DNA from: Jaenimonas drosophilae
Lineage: Eukaryota; Euglenozoa; Kinetoplastea; Trypanosomatida; Trypanosomatidae
Assembly: GCA_030849065.1 (NCBI GenBank)
Contig: JASAON010001607.1
Location: forward strand, 1-64,000
Reading direction: 5' to 3'
Length of the DNA stretch: 64,000 nucleotides
The position numbers were made by a program, and so were the translations under genes. This document shows positions 10,460 through 20,000 of the stretch, one piece after another (the stretch's first letter is position 1; every line of letters starts with the position of its first letter). A model generated the notes under the pieces. It searched no databases. It was not told where the DNA came from and saw only the letters and a list, made by a program, of their open reading frames with translations.

Positions 10460-11026
10460 TCAGCTCTCCTCGCACCAGTTGTTCTCGTCCTTGATCTTGC
10501 GCTCTTCCTCCTGGGAGAAGTCGTTCTCAATGTTGAATAGCTTACGAATCTCCTCCGCGGACTTGCCTCGGATCATGTTTGCTACGCAGGCGCAGGTGAG
10601 CTCCAGCAGATCCTTCACGTTGAGGAAGTTGGCGGCCATGATCACGTCAATGAGCACCTCGTGCTGTTTTTCATCCCTGTCCTTCAGTAGTTGCGTGAAC
10701 AAAAAGTTCTTGTCCCACTCACACAGAAAACTATCAATGCTCGCCTTGAGCGGCTTCTCAATGGGTGCTGCACGGTCGTGATGATGATAATCCATGTAGT
10801 CGAGTACTAGCTTGAGTGTACGGCCGGATACGTTTGGAATGGGGATGGCTGCATCACCGCAGCCAGTCTCCTGCTCGTCGAGCATATCCTTGAGCAGGCC
10901 AGACATCTTGGCTGATTCACGAGGGATCATGAACTCACGTGGTGGCTGATCATTGCTCTGGAGTACGCAGAACTTGGCGTAGTCCACGGTGCTACGCGCT
11001 TCTACCTCTATCTCGGTAACTGGCAT
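10460..11026 (-). CDS. SKP1: SKP1, SCF ubiquitin ligase adaptor
   Basis: SKP1 links cullin-1 to F-box proteins in SCF ubiquitin ligases. The product is 188 residues with a BTB/POZ-like N-terminal half and the highly conserved F-box-binding C-terminus: LLELTCACVANMIRGKSAEE followed by IRKLFNIENDF, ending in NNWCEES, very close to the canonical NxWCEEK end. The helix VLDYMDYHHHD also matches the family. The start at 11026 fits the usual N-terminus, with the first beta strand (FCVLQSND) beginning near residue 19. The stop is TGA. It is slightly longer than typical SKP1 (about 160) because of loop residues between 85 and 115. RPT6 follows. Confidence 0.96.
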   Translation of the reverse strand: MPVTEIEVEARSTVDYAKFCVLQSNDQPPREFMIPRESAKMSGLLKDMLDEQETGCGDAAIPIPNVSGRTLKLVLDYMDYHHHDRAAPIEKPLKASIDSFLCEWDKNFLFTQLLKDRDEKQHEVLIDVIMAANFLNVKDLLELTCACVANMIRGKSAEEIRKLFNIENDFSQEEERKIKDENNWCEES

Positions 11027-12735
11027 TGTGTCGTCAATGCTCCTTGCAGCCTGTAAATTTGTGTGGGTGTATGTATGTGTGTGCGGTGATCACTTGGATT
11101 GGATAGGCACACAACACACAACAACGACTCACACAAAGTGAACAGGTTGTGAAAGGAGTAGGTGAGAGAGCTTGGGGTTGTTAGATGTGGTGTTCTCTTA
11201 GCATACACGCAACGTCAATGGAGTTACTAGAGGTGAAGGTGTTGGGTAGATGGTCCTTGGGGTTGGATGAGTGTGTGCGTGTGTGTGTGGTTCTTTTTGG
11301 TGTATTCAATTGGTGAGAATCCCACACTTGCTCCACCACGTCAACGGCTTGTGACTTCTGTAGAGGCTGTTGCGTGGATGCAGCACAAATGAAAAAAAAA
11401 AGAACTCGGAAAAACAGCAAAAAAGAAAAAAGAAAATATACGAAAGCTACAAAAAAACGAAGGGGAAGGGTGGTGGTGGGGTGACTACCGATGGCACGCG
11501 TGGGGGCACGTGTGCTAACTGAGTAGAAAAAAGAGAAAGAGTGAAGAGAAGAAGAAGATTGTTGCGAAGACGTGAATGCACATGTGCGTCTGGACACACT
11601 CAGTGAAGATGGAAGCAGTTGCTCTGCTATATTTTTTAGTGTTGTGTGGGGAACCCAACGAAGGCAACCACAAAAGAGGAAGAGGAGCCATGTGCCTCGC
11701 GCTTCAGGCTCGGCAGCAGGAAGGCTGGTTGGGGGGTGAGTGATGCAGCAGATCTCTCACACAGCCACAAGATCCTCATCATCATGCACAAGCATCGTGG
11801 TATGTGTAGCACCATCATCATTACCAGCTTATGCAGTAAAGTTCAGTCGTACAGTACAGTACTTTCACACACGTCTACATACAGCAAAAGAAGAAGAGTG
11901 TAGATGTAGATGTGGGTGTTGGAGGAGTGAAAAAAAAAATGAAAAAAAGATGTGTACTAGTGATGGCATGGGTAGCGAGAAGAGCTGGTTTACGACTCAC
12001 GTACTTGGTGATAGTATCCGCTCTCGCATTGCCGATTCTTTTTTTTTCTCCTTTAGCCACAACGCACAAAGTGAGGAGGGCTATCTGGATCGTCAGGAAC
12101 AAAACAAGGAAGGAAGATGAAGCACAACCACAGATGGGAGCATCCCGCTCTCGGCTCGGGTATCAACAGCACGCCACCTCTGTTGCTCCACCAAAGAGAT
12201 GGAGTAAGAGGGGGAGCAGCGGTGCTCATTATGATCATGTGGCTGAGCTACGTATTGACGGATATCCGTGCATGTGTGCGTGTATGTGCATGTGCTGTTG
12301 TGAAGGGCTAGGACACTCGCACGCACCAAGATACATCAACACACGCGCCAGCACGCACATCACGTTCGGCCCATCTCACCAGCACGGAAGGAAAAACAAA
12401 CGAACCAATAGATGCAGCAAAACACGAAAGAGAAAAGGCGTGAAGTTCTAAGAAAATGTAGGTGAGTGTACGTATATCCAGATGAGTGATGTAGATGTAA
12501 CTCCACGTCGTCGTGGCTCATGAACCAAGATGGATGTGCGCTCCGCCTCTCACTGGTGTGGAGGCACACGCAGAAGAAAGATGGAGAGAAGTGCCCCACA
12601 CCGTGTGTGTGAGAGAGAGAGTGTGTGTGTGTGCGTACCTCTTTTTCTTGAGATGATTATTGGCATACACACGCACACACACACATACACATACAGAGTA
12701 GTTGAGTATATCATAGAGAGTTGTTGGCGTGTAGA
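11027..12735. other. Intergenic region upstream of SKP1
   Basis: No gene supported in 1.7 kb. It contains the pyrimidine tract described for SKP1, a further A-rich plus-strand stretch at about 11928-11950, and alternating GT/CA runs at about 12617-12640 and 12663-12697. The short open frames on both strands are low-complexity. Confidence 0.6.
11367..11460 (-). promoter_or_regulatory. Candidate trans-splice acceptor for SKP1
   Basis: The plus strand at about 11389-11460 is strongly A/G-rich, so the transcript carries a long U/C tract. The first AG after it on the transcribed strand is at 11368-11367, in a CAG context. This would give a 5' UTR of about 340 nt. Confidence 0.45.
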
Positions 12736-14094
12736 TCACGCAAGAAAGGAAGTGGTTGCCCAGCGATGGCAGGCTTCTTCGGATCCTCCCTCCAGCTCCG
12801 GCTCAAGGCGGCTGCGTACGCCAACACACTGATCGCAATGCGGCCGCCACAGCACTCTGCCATGCTCATTCTCATCCTCCTCATCCACTTCCATCTGCAA
12901 GGTGCCGCAATCCTCCGCCCTCAGCTCATCCAGGCAGCGTTTGCGCGACTGCAGCAATGCCAAGCCACTGCTGCATCGTAGAGCTCTGCCGTCCACCTCG
13001 CCACGCAGGCGTGCCCCTCCACGTGAGGGAGGCATGGTAGAGGAGAGCGGGCTTGGCCCACCACCCCCATCACCCGATAGCTGATCATGTAAACGCAATG
13101 CGCTGTGTAGATCCTCCTCTTCCTCCTCCTCACCCTCATCAAACAGAAGCCGCTTCTGCGTGGGAGAGGCCAACACGGCGAGCTGCTCCAGTTGCGTGGT
13201 GATTTCCCGCAGCGCACGACGTTTGGTGGTGCACCCTTCTTCTTCATTTCGCTCACTCATCAGCATCATGGACGTTGCGAGTGCGGCGGATGAGGTGGAT
13301 GGGCGTTGGTGGTTTTCATCATCCTCTTCAGCCGTGCGGTATGGCTGCGTTGGATTGGCAAGATGTGGTGTGGCGTACCGAGGCTTGAGCGGCTCCTCCT
13401 CCAGCGACTGCAACAGCTCTCGTGGAGTGGCAGAGGATCTGCCAACCTCTTCATCCGCCATGGGTGAGCAGCCCTTCACGTGGATCGGTGATGCGCCGCT
13501 GCACGATGATGCACACAACACCTCTGCCTCCCTCCGCTGAGATGATTTTCGCGGAGCAGCCAAGATGGAGAGGTGTGGGGTGTTGATGCAGCGCATGTGC
13601 AGCATCGTGCACTCATCTGGGGAAGATGATATTGCTGCTGCTTCTGTCGCGGGTTGTGGGGTGTTTGTGGGCTCACAGAGCACCACGTGTGGTGCCTGAA
13701 GATCCTCCTTGCCACATCCATGCATCAGCATCTCGGCAGGAAGCATCACCGTTGGCCGGCAGCCACTCCACGCGAGTGGGCTCATGAGGTGGAGGTAGCT
13801 CCCCTCCAACTCCACAGACGATGGAGAGGCAGCTAGATGCATTCGCTGATGATGTGCATGGCCACCATAGGTGGCACGTGTGTGTTGTCGGTAGTAGGAG
13901 GAGGAGCTCGCATCCATGCTTCCACGTCGACGTGCGGTGCTGAATCGATCTGGTGCGCCGGAGCGGTTGCATGTGGATGGGAGAGATGATGGCTTCGGGT
14001 AGCGTTGCATCTCTGGCGTACGTGCACGGCTCAGTGCGATGGAGCTCACGGGTGTAGCTCCACTCCCCTCATGGCCACTGCTGGTGCACGGCAT
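12736..14094 (-). CDS. Ser-rich, largely disordered protein, function unknown
   Basis: A 452-residue product with no domain I recognise. The start was chosen at MPCTSSGHEG because the open frame upstream has no ATG, and a pyrimidine tract plus AG ends one base before this ATG. Composition is Ser/Pro/Arg-rich over residues 1-270, then a Glu run (321-327) and an acidic patch at 402-410. Dispersed Ser/Thr-Pro sites could be kinase targets. Residues 292-300, RRALREITT, resemble the R-x-A-L-x-x-I destruction box of mitotic cyclins; no KEN box is visible. The stop is TGA. Transcribed just before SKP1. Bias and length suggest a real gene, but it could be lineage-specific. Confidence 0.7.
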   Translation of the reverse strand: MPCTSSGHEGSGATPVSSIALSRARTPEMQRYPKPSSLPSTCNRSGAPDRFSTARRRGSMDASSSSYYRQHTRATYGGHAHHQRMHLAASPSSVELEGSYLHLMSPLAWSGCRPTVMLPAEMLMHGCGKEDLQAPHVVLCEPTNTPQPATEAAAISSSPDECTMLHMRCINTPHLSILAAPRKSSQRREAEVLCASSCSGASPIHVKGCSPMADEEVGRSSATPRELLQSLEEEPLKPRYATPHLANPTQPYRTAEEDDENHQRPSTSSAALATSMMLMSERNEEEGCTTKRRALREITTQLEQLAVLASPTQKRLLFDEGEEEEEEDLHSALRLHDQLSGDGGGGPSPLSSTMPPSRGGARLRGEVDGRALRCSSGLALLQSRKRCLDELRAEDCGTLQMEVDEEDENEHGRVLWRPHCDQCVGVRSRLEPELEGGSEEACHRWATTSFLA

Positions 14095-14619
14095 ACTACA
14101 AGTGAGGCCAATACAGGGCAAAGAAGAAGAATAAGAAAATCTGGGCGGTAGTGTACGTGAGGCACCTACCCACACAATGACGTTGTTGCGTGTTGTGAGT
14201 TGGGGGCTGGGGTGACGATGGCCACGTGTTGCTCCCAACTAGTGAGTTACAGCGGCGACCGCTCAATGTAGAGCGGAGATGTGGTTGCTGCACAACTCTA
14301 CGTACAAAACAAGATAGCATGAAGATGAGGTGAGGTGGTGGTGTAGGTAGAAAGAGATGTGCAGGCAATGAGTACTTGACTAATGATAAAGGGCGTTGGT
14401 GGTGGTGTGTTTTTTTGTTGTCGTTGTGCGTTGTTGGTTGGGGTAGTAGAAGCACAATCTACTCCGCAGGAGGCAGAGGGGGGGGGGGGTAAGGGTACAC
14501 GTGAGTACACAAGCCCACACACAAAAACGTGCGTAACACCCGTGTGTGATCACTCTATGCACCTAACATGGCGTAGATGAAGTGTGTTTGTGTGTGTGTG
14601 TGTGTAGCACTCACTCAGG
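14095..14619. other. Intergenic region between two low-complexity genes
   Basis: Carries the acceptor described above at its left end. Beyond that it holds a run of about ten G near 14480-14489 and a GT microsatellite at about 14581-14606 just past the stop of the next gene. No gene seen. Confidence 0.6.
14096..14140 (-). promoter_or_regulatory. Trans-splice acceptor (polypyrimidine tract plus AG)
   Basis: The transcribed strand reads a T/C tract (complement of about 14121-14140); the next AG is at 14097-14096, one base before the ATG at 14094. No other AG lies between. This supports the chosen start and implies an extremely short 5' UTR after the spliced leader. Confidence 0.6.
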
Positions 14620-16506
14620 CTACGTGAAGCTCACGCTGGGGGCACTAAGATCAAAGAGGAGCTTCGATCGGTACGAGGAAGGTGCGAAGGTGCGCCCCGC
14701 CGCATTGGCACGTGAAGATGCGGCAGCTGAACGTGTCTTGGGCGTAGCAGCAGCAGCAGCAGCAGCAGTAGCTGCAGGTGCAGGTGCAGGTGCAGGTGCA
14801 GGTGCAGGTGCTGGCTTGGCTGCTGCCTTTCTTGCTGCAGGTGGTGCCTTTGGAGCTGTAGCTGCGGCAGGAGTGGGTCGTGGTGTGCCAGAAGAGGCAG
14901 GCTGGCGAGTAGCAGCTGGAGAAGCCTTTGGTGCTGTGCGAGATGATGTGGCCGTGGATGTGGCAGCCCTGGCAGATGCAGGGGATGCGTGTGTGGCCTT
15001 GGGCTGCGCAGAGGTGTGTTGTGTCGCACTACGCCGAGCTGCGGAGGCGGCTGTGGTTGATTGGCGCGTTGGTTTTGGCGGGCTCGCGTCGCGGTAGCTC
15101 TCCTCCGCCTCGGTGGTGTTCTCTGCAGAATCACGTCGCTGCATCTCTGCCGCCTCGCGAAGGGCGGCGGCGTTGAGTGCTGCGGGGCTGCGCTCACGTG
15201 CGCTGTTGGGGGAGCCACGACCCTGCGGGCGCACATCATCGCCACGTCGAGGTGTTGTTGGCTTGTTGCCAGCTGCCGCAGTGGCTGAGCGTGGCTTGGC
15301 TGCTGCCGTTGTTGCGTGTGGTACATGCTTCATCCCTTTCCGAGGTGGATTTGAGGGTGGGGGAGGTACAGCAGCAGCACGTGCAGCACCAACCTCGAAG
15401 GGAGGGCGTGTGGTTGTGCGTGGTGTGTTGTTGGCCTTACGTGGCAAACGTGTGGCATGGCCACGTCGTGGCGTGGCTCCACCAAAACGTGCCTCCAACG
15501 GCGTGATGCGATTGCGGCGGTACTGCCCAACGACCGAGGGTACGTGTGCGTATGGATCGCCGTACACGTGTTGGCGCTGTGCCTCACTTCCAGCACCATC
15601 TGCATCTACATCATCTCGGTAGTGTTGGCCCTCCACAGGGCTGAAGATGGCAGCTGAGTAGGGTGCTGTGTTTATGTGGTGATAATCCATGGACTCCTCC
15701 ATCGCACCACCACCATCGCGGTGGCGGTGCGTACCGCCACGTGCAAGCGGTGTTGGTTGAGCCGAGGAGAGTGGGCTGAGCTGCCACGATGAGTCGTACA
15801 TCAAGTGGTGTGGCGGTGTTTGTTGCTGTTGTTGTTGTTGCTGATGTTGTTGTGTGGGAGGTGCGGTGAGTGGCTCACCTTGTGTGCTGTGTGAGGCCCT
15901 ACGCCCCTCCTCCTCCACCATCAGTGGTGCGTCCAGCGGGTAGTAGCTGCTGCGGCGGCGAGACTGATCCACGCGAGGGCCGGCGAGATCGCTCACCGCC
16001 CACAAGCGCGTGGAGAGCTGCTGCACGATGGAGGTCTCGGTGGCCTCCACCTCGACGGTGCTCGCGGCAATCGATGGGCGATGGGTTGGCTGCTGTTGGC
16101 GCGATGGGGTGAGCGCCCATCCACCGCCGCCCTCTTCGTGTGTCGGTGGCGAACATGCCAGCACGTGGATGGAGCCAGTGTTGTGGCTTCGCGACGGAGG
16201 GGGAGGTGCTGCCGCTGCTGCATATCTATCGGAGTTGGTGCTCATCGCCGCCAAGCTCGTGCGCTCACGCGGCATCTCCGCCCCGCTTGGCCGTCTCTGC
16301 GTCATGAGCTTCGGGTGCATCGGTGCAACGGAGGAGTGCGCCGGAGGTGCGATGCGCGAGAAGCTGCGGCGTACCTCAATGCCCATGTTAGCTGGGTAGT
16401 GCAGCGGGGCGCGTGAAGGTGCAGTGACGGAGTGTGTATCATCAATGGAAGTTCGTGGTTCCGTGGCGTACTCGTAGTAGTCACCCGCTGGATCTGTTGT
16501 AAACAT
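14620..16506 (-). CDS. Low-complexity basic protein with Pro-Ala repeat, function unknown
   Basis: A 628-residue product starting MFTTDPAGDYYEYATEP, with an AG eleven bases upstream of the ATG. No folded domain is recognised. Features in order: Ser/Pro/Arg-rich residues 1-215; a glutamine run near residue 220 (DNA 15820-15853); a central Tyr/Gly/Arg-rich part; an Arg/Pro/Thr-rich stretch; then a strongly Ala/Pro/Lys/Arg C-terminal third reminiscent of histone H1-like tails, with six Pro-Ala units followed by an Ala run. The last residues, SKLLFDLSAPSVSFT, are the only hydrophobic conserved-looking patch. The stop is TAG. The Lys/Ala/Pro bias could suit nucleic-acid or microtubule binding, but that is inference only. 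Confidence 0.7.
   Translation of the reverse strand: MFTTDPAGDYYEYATEPRTSIDDTHSVTAPSRAPLHYPANMGIEVRRSFSRIAPPAHSSVAPMHPKLMTQRRPSGAEMPRERTSLAAMSTNSDRYAAAAAPPPPSRSHNTGSIHVLACSPPTHEEGGGGWALTPSRQQQPTHRPSIAASTVEVEATETSIVQQLSTRLWAVSDLAGPRVDQSRRRSSYYPLDAPLMVEEEGRRASHSTQGEPLTAPPTQQHQQQQQQQQTPPHHLMYDSSWQLSPLSSAQPTPLARGGTHRHRDGGGAMEESMDYHHINTAPYSAAIFSPVEGQHYRDDVDADGAGSEAQRQHVYGDPYAHVPSVVGQYRRNRITPLEARFGGATPRRGHATRLPRKANNTPRTTTRPPFEVGAARAAAVPPPPSNPPRKGMKHVPHATTAAAKPRSATAAAGNKPTTPRRGDDVRPQGRGSPNSARERSPAALNAAALREAAEMQRRDSAENTTEAEESYRDASPPKPTRQSTTAASAARRSATQHTSAQPKATHASPASARAATSTATSSRTAPKASPAATRQPASSGTPRPTPAAATAPKAPPAARKAAAKPAPAPAPAPAPAPAATAAAAAAATPKTRSAAASSRANAAGRTFAPSSYRSKLLFDLSAPSVSFT
14747..14808. repeat. 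Coding CAG run and GCAGGT hexamer array
   Basis: A CAG/CTG trinucleotide run (14747-14769) followed by about six copies of GCAGGT (14773-14808) inside the preceding gene. On the coding strand these encode the alternating Pro-Ala array and the Ala run. Being a perfect hexamer array it is likely length-variable without shifting the frame. Confidence 0.85.
15820..15853. repeat. Coding glutamine tract
   Basis: TTG/CTG repeats on the plus strand encode a polyglutamine stretch interrupted by one His in the 628-residue protein. Confidence 0.8.
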
Positions 16507-17053
16507 TGTTGTGCCTCACACAACAAACGCAGCAAACACACAAGAGCAAAGATACACACAAGGAGGAGAGGTGTGTGTGTGAGAGAGAGAGTGTGGGGGG
16601 CAGCGTTGATGAACGATGGTGGCACAGCCAAAAGTGTGTGTGTGTCTGTGTGGATGAATGGGCTGCTAGCACAACAACATAAAAGAAGAAGAGGAAGTGG
16701 TGAAACACGTGGTGATGATGAGATGATGATGATGATAATGATGATGATGGTGAATGTGGGGCTGTGTGATGGACGAAGCTGCACATGTTGTTGCGTCAGT
16801 GGTGTAGTGGTACAAAAGTGGATGGGGTTTCGAGGGGTAGAAGAAGAACGAGTGCGTGAGCCCACGTCGGCAGCACAAGAATGACGTGCATGGCGCATCA
16901 TCCCTCATGCAACACGCAGATACGCACCAAGGAAAAGCTTCACACAACAGCAGCAGCAACACTATCATATAAGGAAAACGTGTGTCACTGCAGGTGATGC
17001 TCATGTGCGTCGTTGAGGTGGCTACCCGCACACACACACACATGATGTGTGCC
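16507..17053. other. Intergenic region with GAT repeat
   Basis: No gene. Contains a GAT/ATG trinucleotide run at 16711-16750, short GT/GA runs near 16570-16592 and 16633-16650, and a CA run at about 17030-17041. Confidence 0.6.
16711..16750. repeat. (GAT)n microsatellite
   Basis: An imperfect GAT/ATG trinucleotide array in the spacer between the Pro-Ala protein and the C2-repeat protein. Confidence 0.8.
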
Positions 17054-20000
17054 TCAACGGCGATGGTGTTGTTGCTGTTGCCGTGAGCTCGAGCGGCAGA
17101 GCTGTTTCAGCTCGTTGGCCCAATCACGCAGGCTCGTCGGCCACCTCCCCGATGCCACATCATCCTCGTAGAGGTGATAGTGGCAGTCTCGTAAATGTGC
17201 CGGTGAAGCCTGGTCGAGATAAGAAGAGATGCGATGTGCGCTCGCAACGATGGTACGCGCCTCGGCGGATGAGTAGGCGCGCGGCCCGCCCAGCGTGAGC
17301 CCCGCCGGCGCCACATCGCCCGCAGCCGTGGAGAGGCGGCACGTGATGTGGCCCAACACGCACGCCGCCTCCTCCACATCATCCGACGACGACGACGACG
17401 CAACAATGGGAACCGTGAAGGGCTCACCGAGGCGATAAAACTTGTGCGAGAGCAGCGCGCGCAACGACAGCCGCACGAGGCCGAGCTCACCAACCTGTGG
17501 CTGTAGCGGATTGGCATCGCGGTCGGCGCCCGTCGCGGGACGCGTTGGCCGTACACCCATCAAGCGCAGCTCCAAAGGAGGTGCGGCGAGGTCGTTGGCC
17601 AGCCACGACTTGGCCACTTGTGGGGCGGCCGCACTTGGATCGCACACGTCAAGACGGATGCTCGCGTAGGCACCTCCATCTCCGCCATCCATGGCCAACA
17701 ACGGGCGTGGAGCTCCTTCTTGGCCCTCTTCCAGGAAGGTGGCGTAGACGGCGATGCCGCCACGCCTCTCCTGCCGCGCGAGCTCCGCATCGTGAATGGC
17801 CAACCCTTCCACGTGAAGGAACAAGGTTAGACGCACCGGTCGCGGGCAAAGACGAGCGCGGAGCTCATCGTGTGCCGTGGAGAGCGAGGAGCACTCCGCA
17901 ATGAGAATGTGTGCGCGCGGCAGCTGCGATGGGGCATACTTGGCCAGCAAGGTGCCCACATCGCGCATCAAGGCCTCCATGAAGGGCTGGCCCGGCTCAC
18001 CGTAGTCGGCGCCGCGATAGATGGGCAGGCGATTCACGAAGGCGGAGCTCTCCAACCGCACGCCGAGATAGCCGAGTGGCGCGACGGAGGGCCCAACCGT
18101 GGTGGGAAGATGATTGGCGCGCAGCGCATCTCCATCACCTCTACTGCCGCCCGCCACCGCCCCGCCATCCTCGCAAAAGAGCGGCAGCCACAGCTCGTTG
18201 GGATGATCGCAAACAAGAGCCTGCAGCGCGACGGAGGTGCGGGCGTAGACGTGGGAGCGGAACCCGCGGTGTTGTGCCACCTTCAGCTCCAGCCGTTCGC
18301 CACATTCATGTCGGTGCAGCGTATCGCTCACCTCATTTCCATCATCAATATCGTAGGAGATGGTGCCCGCGATGGCGGCCTTGTCGCGTGTGCGAAGGAT
18401 CGCACGCGGGCCGAGGTAGGCCTTCACGTAGGCCTGATTGCCCGCCGCCACAAATTCACGAATGCCAAGGATGCGCACCTGCATCGGGGCAGACTCAACA
18501 ATCATGGCGGAGGCGTCCATGCCGCCTGGCCCCGACATCATCAGCGTACTTCCTTGTGCGTGTGCCTGGGCCTCAATGAGGCTCTCCTCGTTGCCTGGTG
18601 CGGTGGTATCCACGACGTAGCCCACGCGATGCAAGCGATCCATCCCGCCATCCCGCGCGAGATTCTCGAGCTCCTCGATGCACCGATTGCGTCGCTCCGC
18701 ACGCTCCTCCGTTTCGGGCTGATGCACACCAAAATCCATCGCCGTGAGCTCCACGACAAGGAAGCCTGAGAGGGCGGCGCTGCAGCTTCCGGCGGCGGCC
18801 ACGAGATGGAGCTCGCGCACCACACGTTGTTCGCGTGGGAGGGTCCACACGCCCATCACGACGCGGCGCAGCTCGCGCTCCTCCCCATCCCGCACCTCCA
18901 CGAGGATGTACTCTACAGCACAGGTACGTGGGGTGAAGATGTTGAGCATCTCTTCGTGATGCGCAAAGACGAGACGGCCGTCCTCCTTGGCACGAACAAC
19001 ATCGGTGCGAGAGATGGAGTAGCCCGTGGAGATGCGCACGAAGTAGTGGCGCCGTGTGCTGCTCACCGGGGCGGTGCGTGGGCCCTTGGTGCTGCGGGTT
19101 TTATCTAGGTCAGTGATGGCGATGGCGGCAGGACTGCAGCCTTGCACCGTGAGGAGGAGCTCATGCCGTGTAGGCTCCGCCGCCCCCACACGTCGCGCCC
19201 ACTTGCGCATGAAGGCCTCCTTGTTGGGGCCAACCGTGGAGAGGATGTACTCCAAACGATGGAGCTCATCGCGGAGGTTGGCCCACAAGAACCCGCGCAC
19301 GCGGTTCCGCATCTGCGCCTCCTCCTCCTCCGTCATTGAAAATGCGCTGGTGTAGCTCTCGGTGCGCAACACCACGTGCATCATGCCGCACACCACCGCA
19401 TCACCCGTTTCTGCCGAGGAAACAAGCTGAACGTCGAGCTCCTTCGCTACGCCCGCAATGATGTTCGTGAGGCCAATCTGCGCCTCGGCAACACGATGGC
19501 CCGCAGCAAAGACGATGATGGAGATGGCGTCCTTCAGTGGATCCTCCAGGGCGAGGCGGAATTCTTGGCGCACAACGGCCTGACCGCGTCGGTAGTTGGT
19601 GGGCTGCGAGCGCATCTCTTCTTCCAGCGCGCCTACAACCACCGTGATGGGTGCGGTACTACGGCCTGGTCCGAGGCTGCCATCTGCCGCGCAGAGATCC
19701 TCCACGTCTCGCACCGTGAGATATACAATGTGCATCTCATCATCATGATTGGCACGGTATCGCACACGAAGTCGGTCAAGCCCCGGCTTGCCTTGCGGAA
19801 TGGTGTGGCCCACAATGCAATCGAAGCGGTGCAAGTCGCTGCGGCCGTAGCGCATGAGGACCTCATGCACCTCCTCCGCGAAGGCGTCGGTATCGTTGGC
19901 CAAAGTTTCGTCGTAGCCAAAGTCATCGGAGTAGATGCTGATGAGGAGCTCACCACGTTCGTAGGCCTCTTCGGTGCCTGGACGACGTACCATGGGCACC

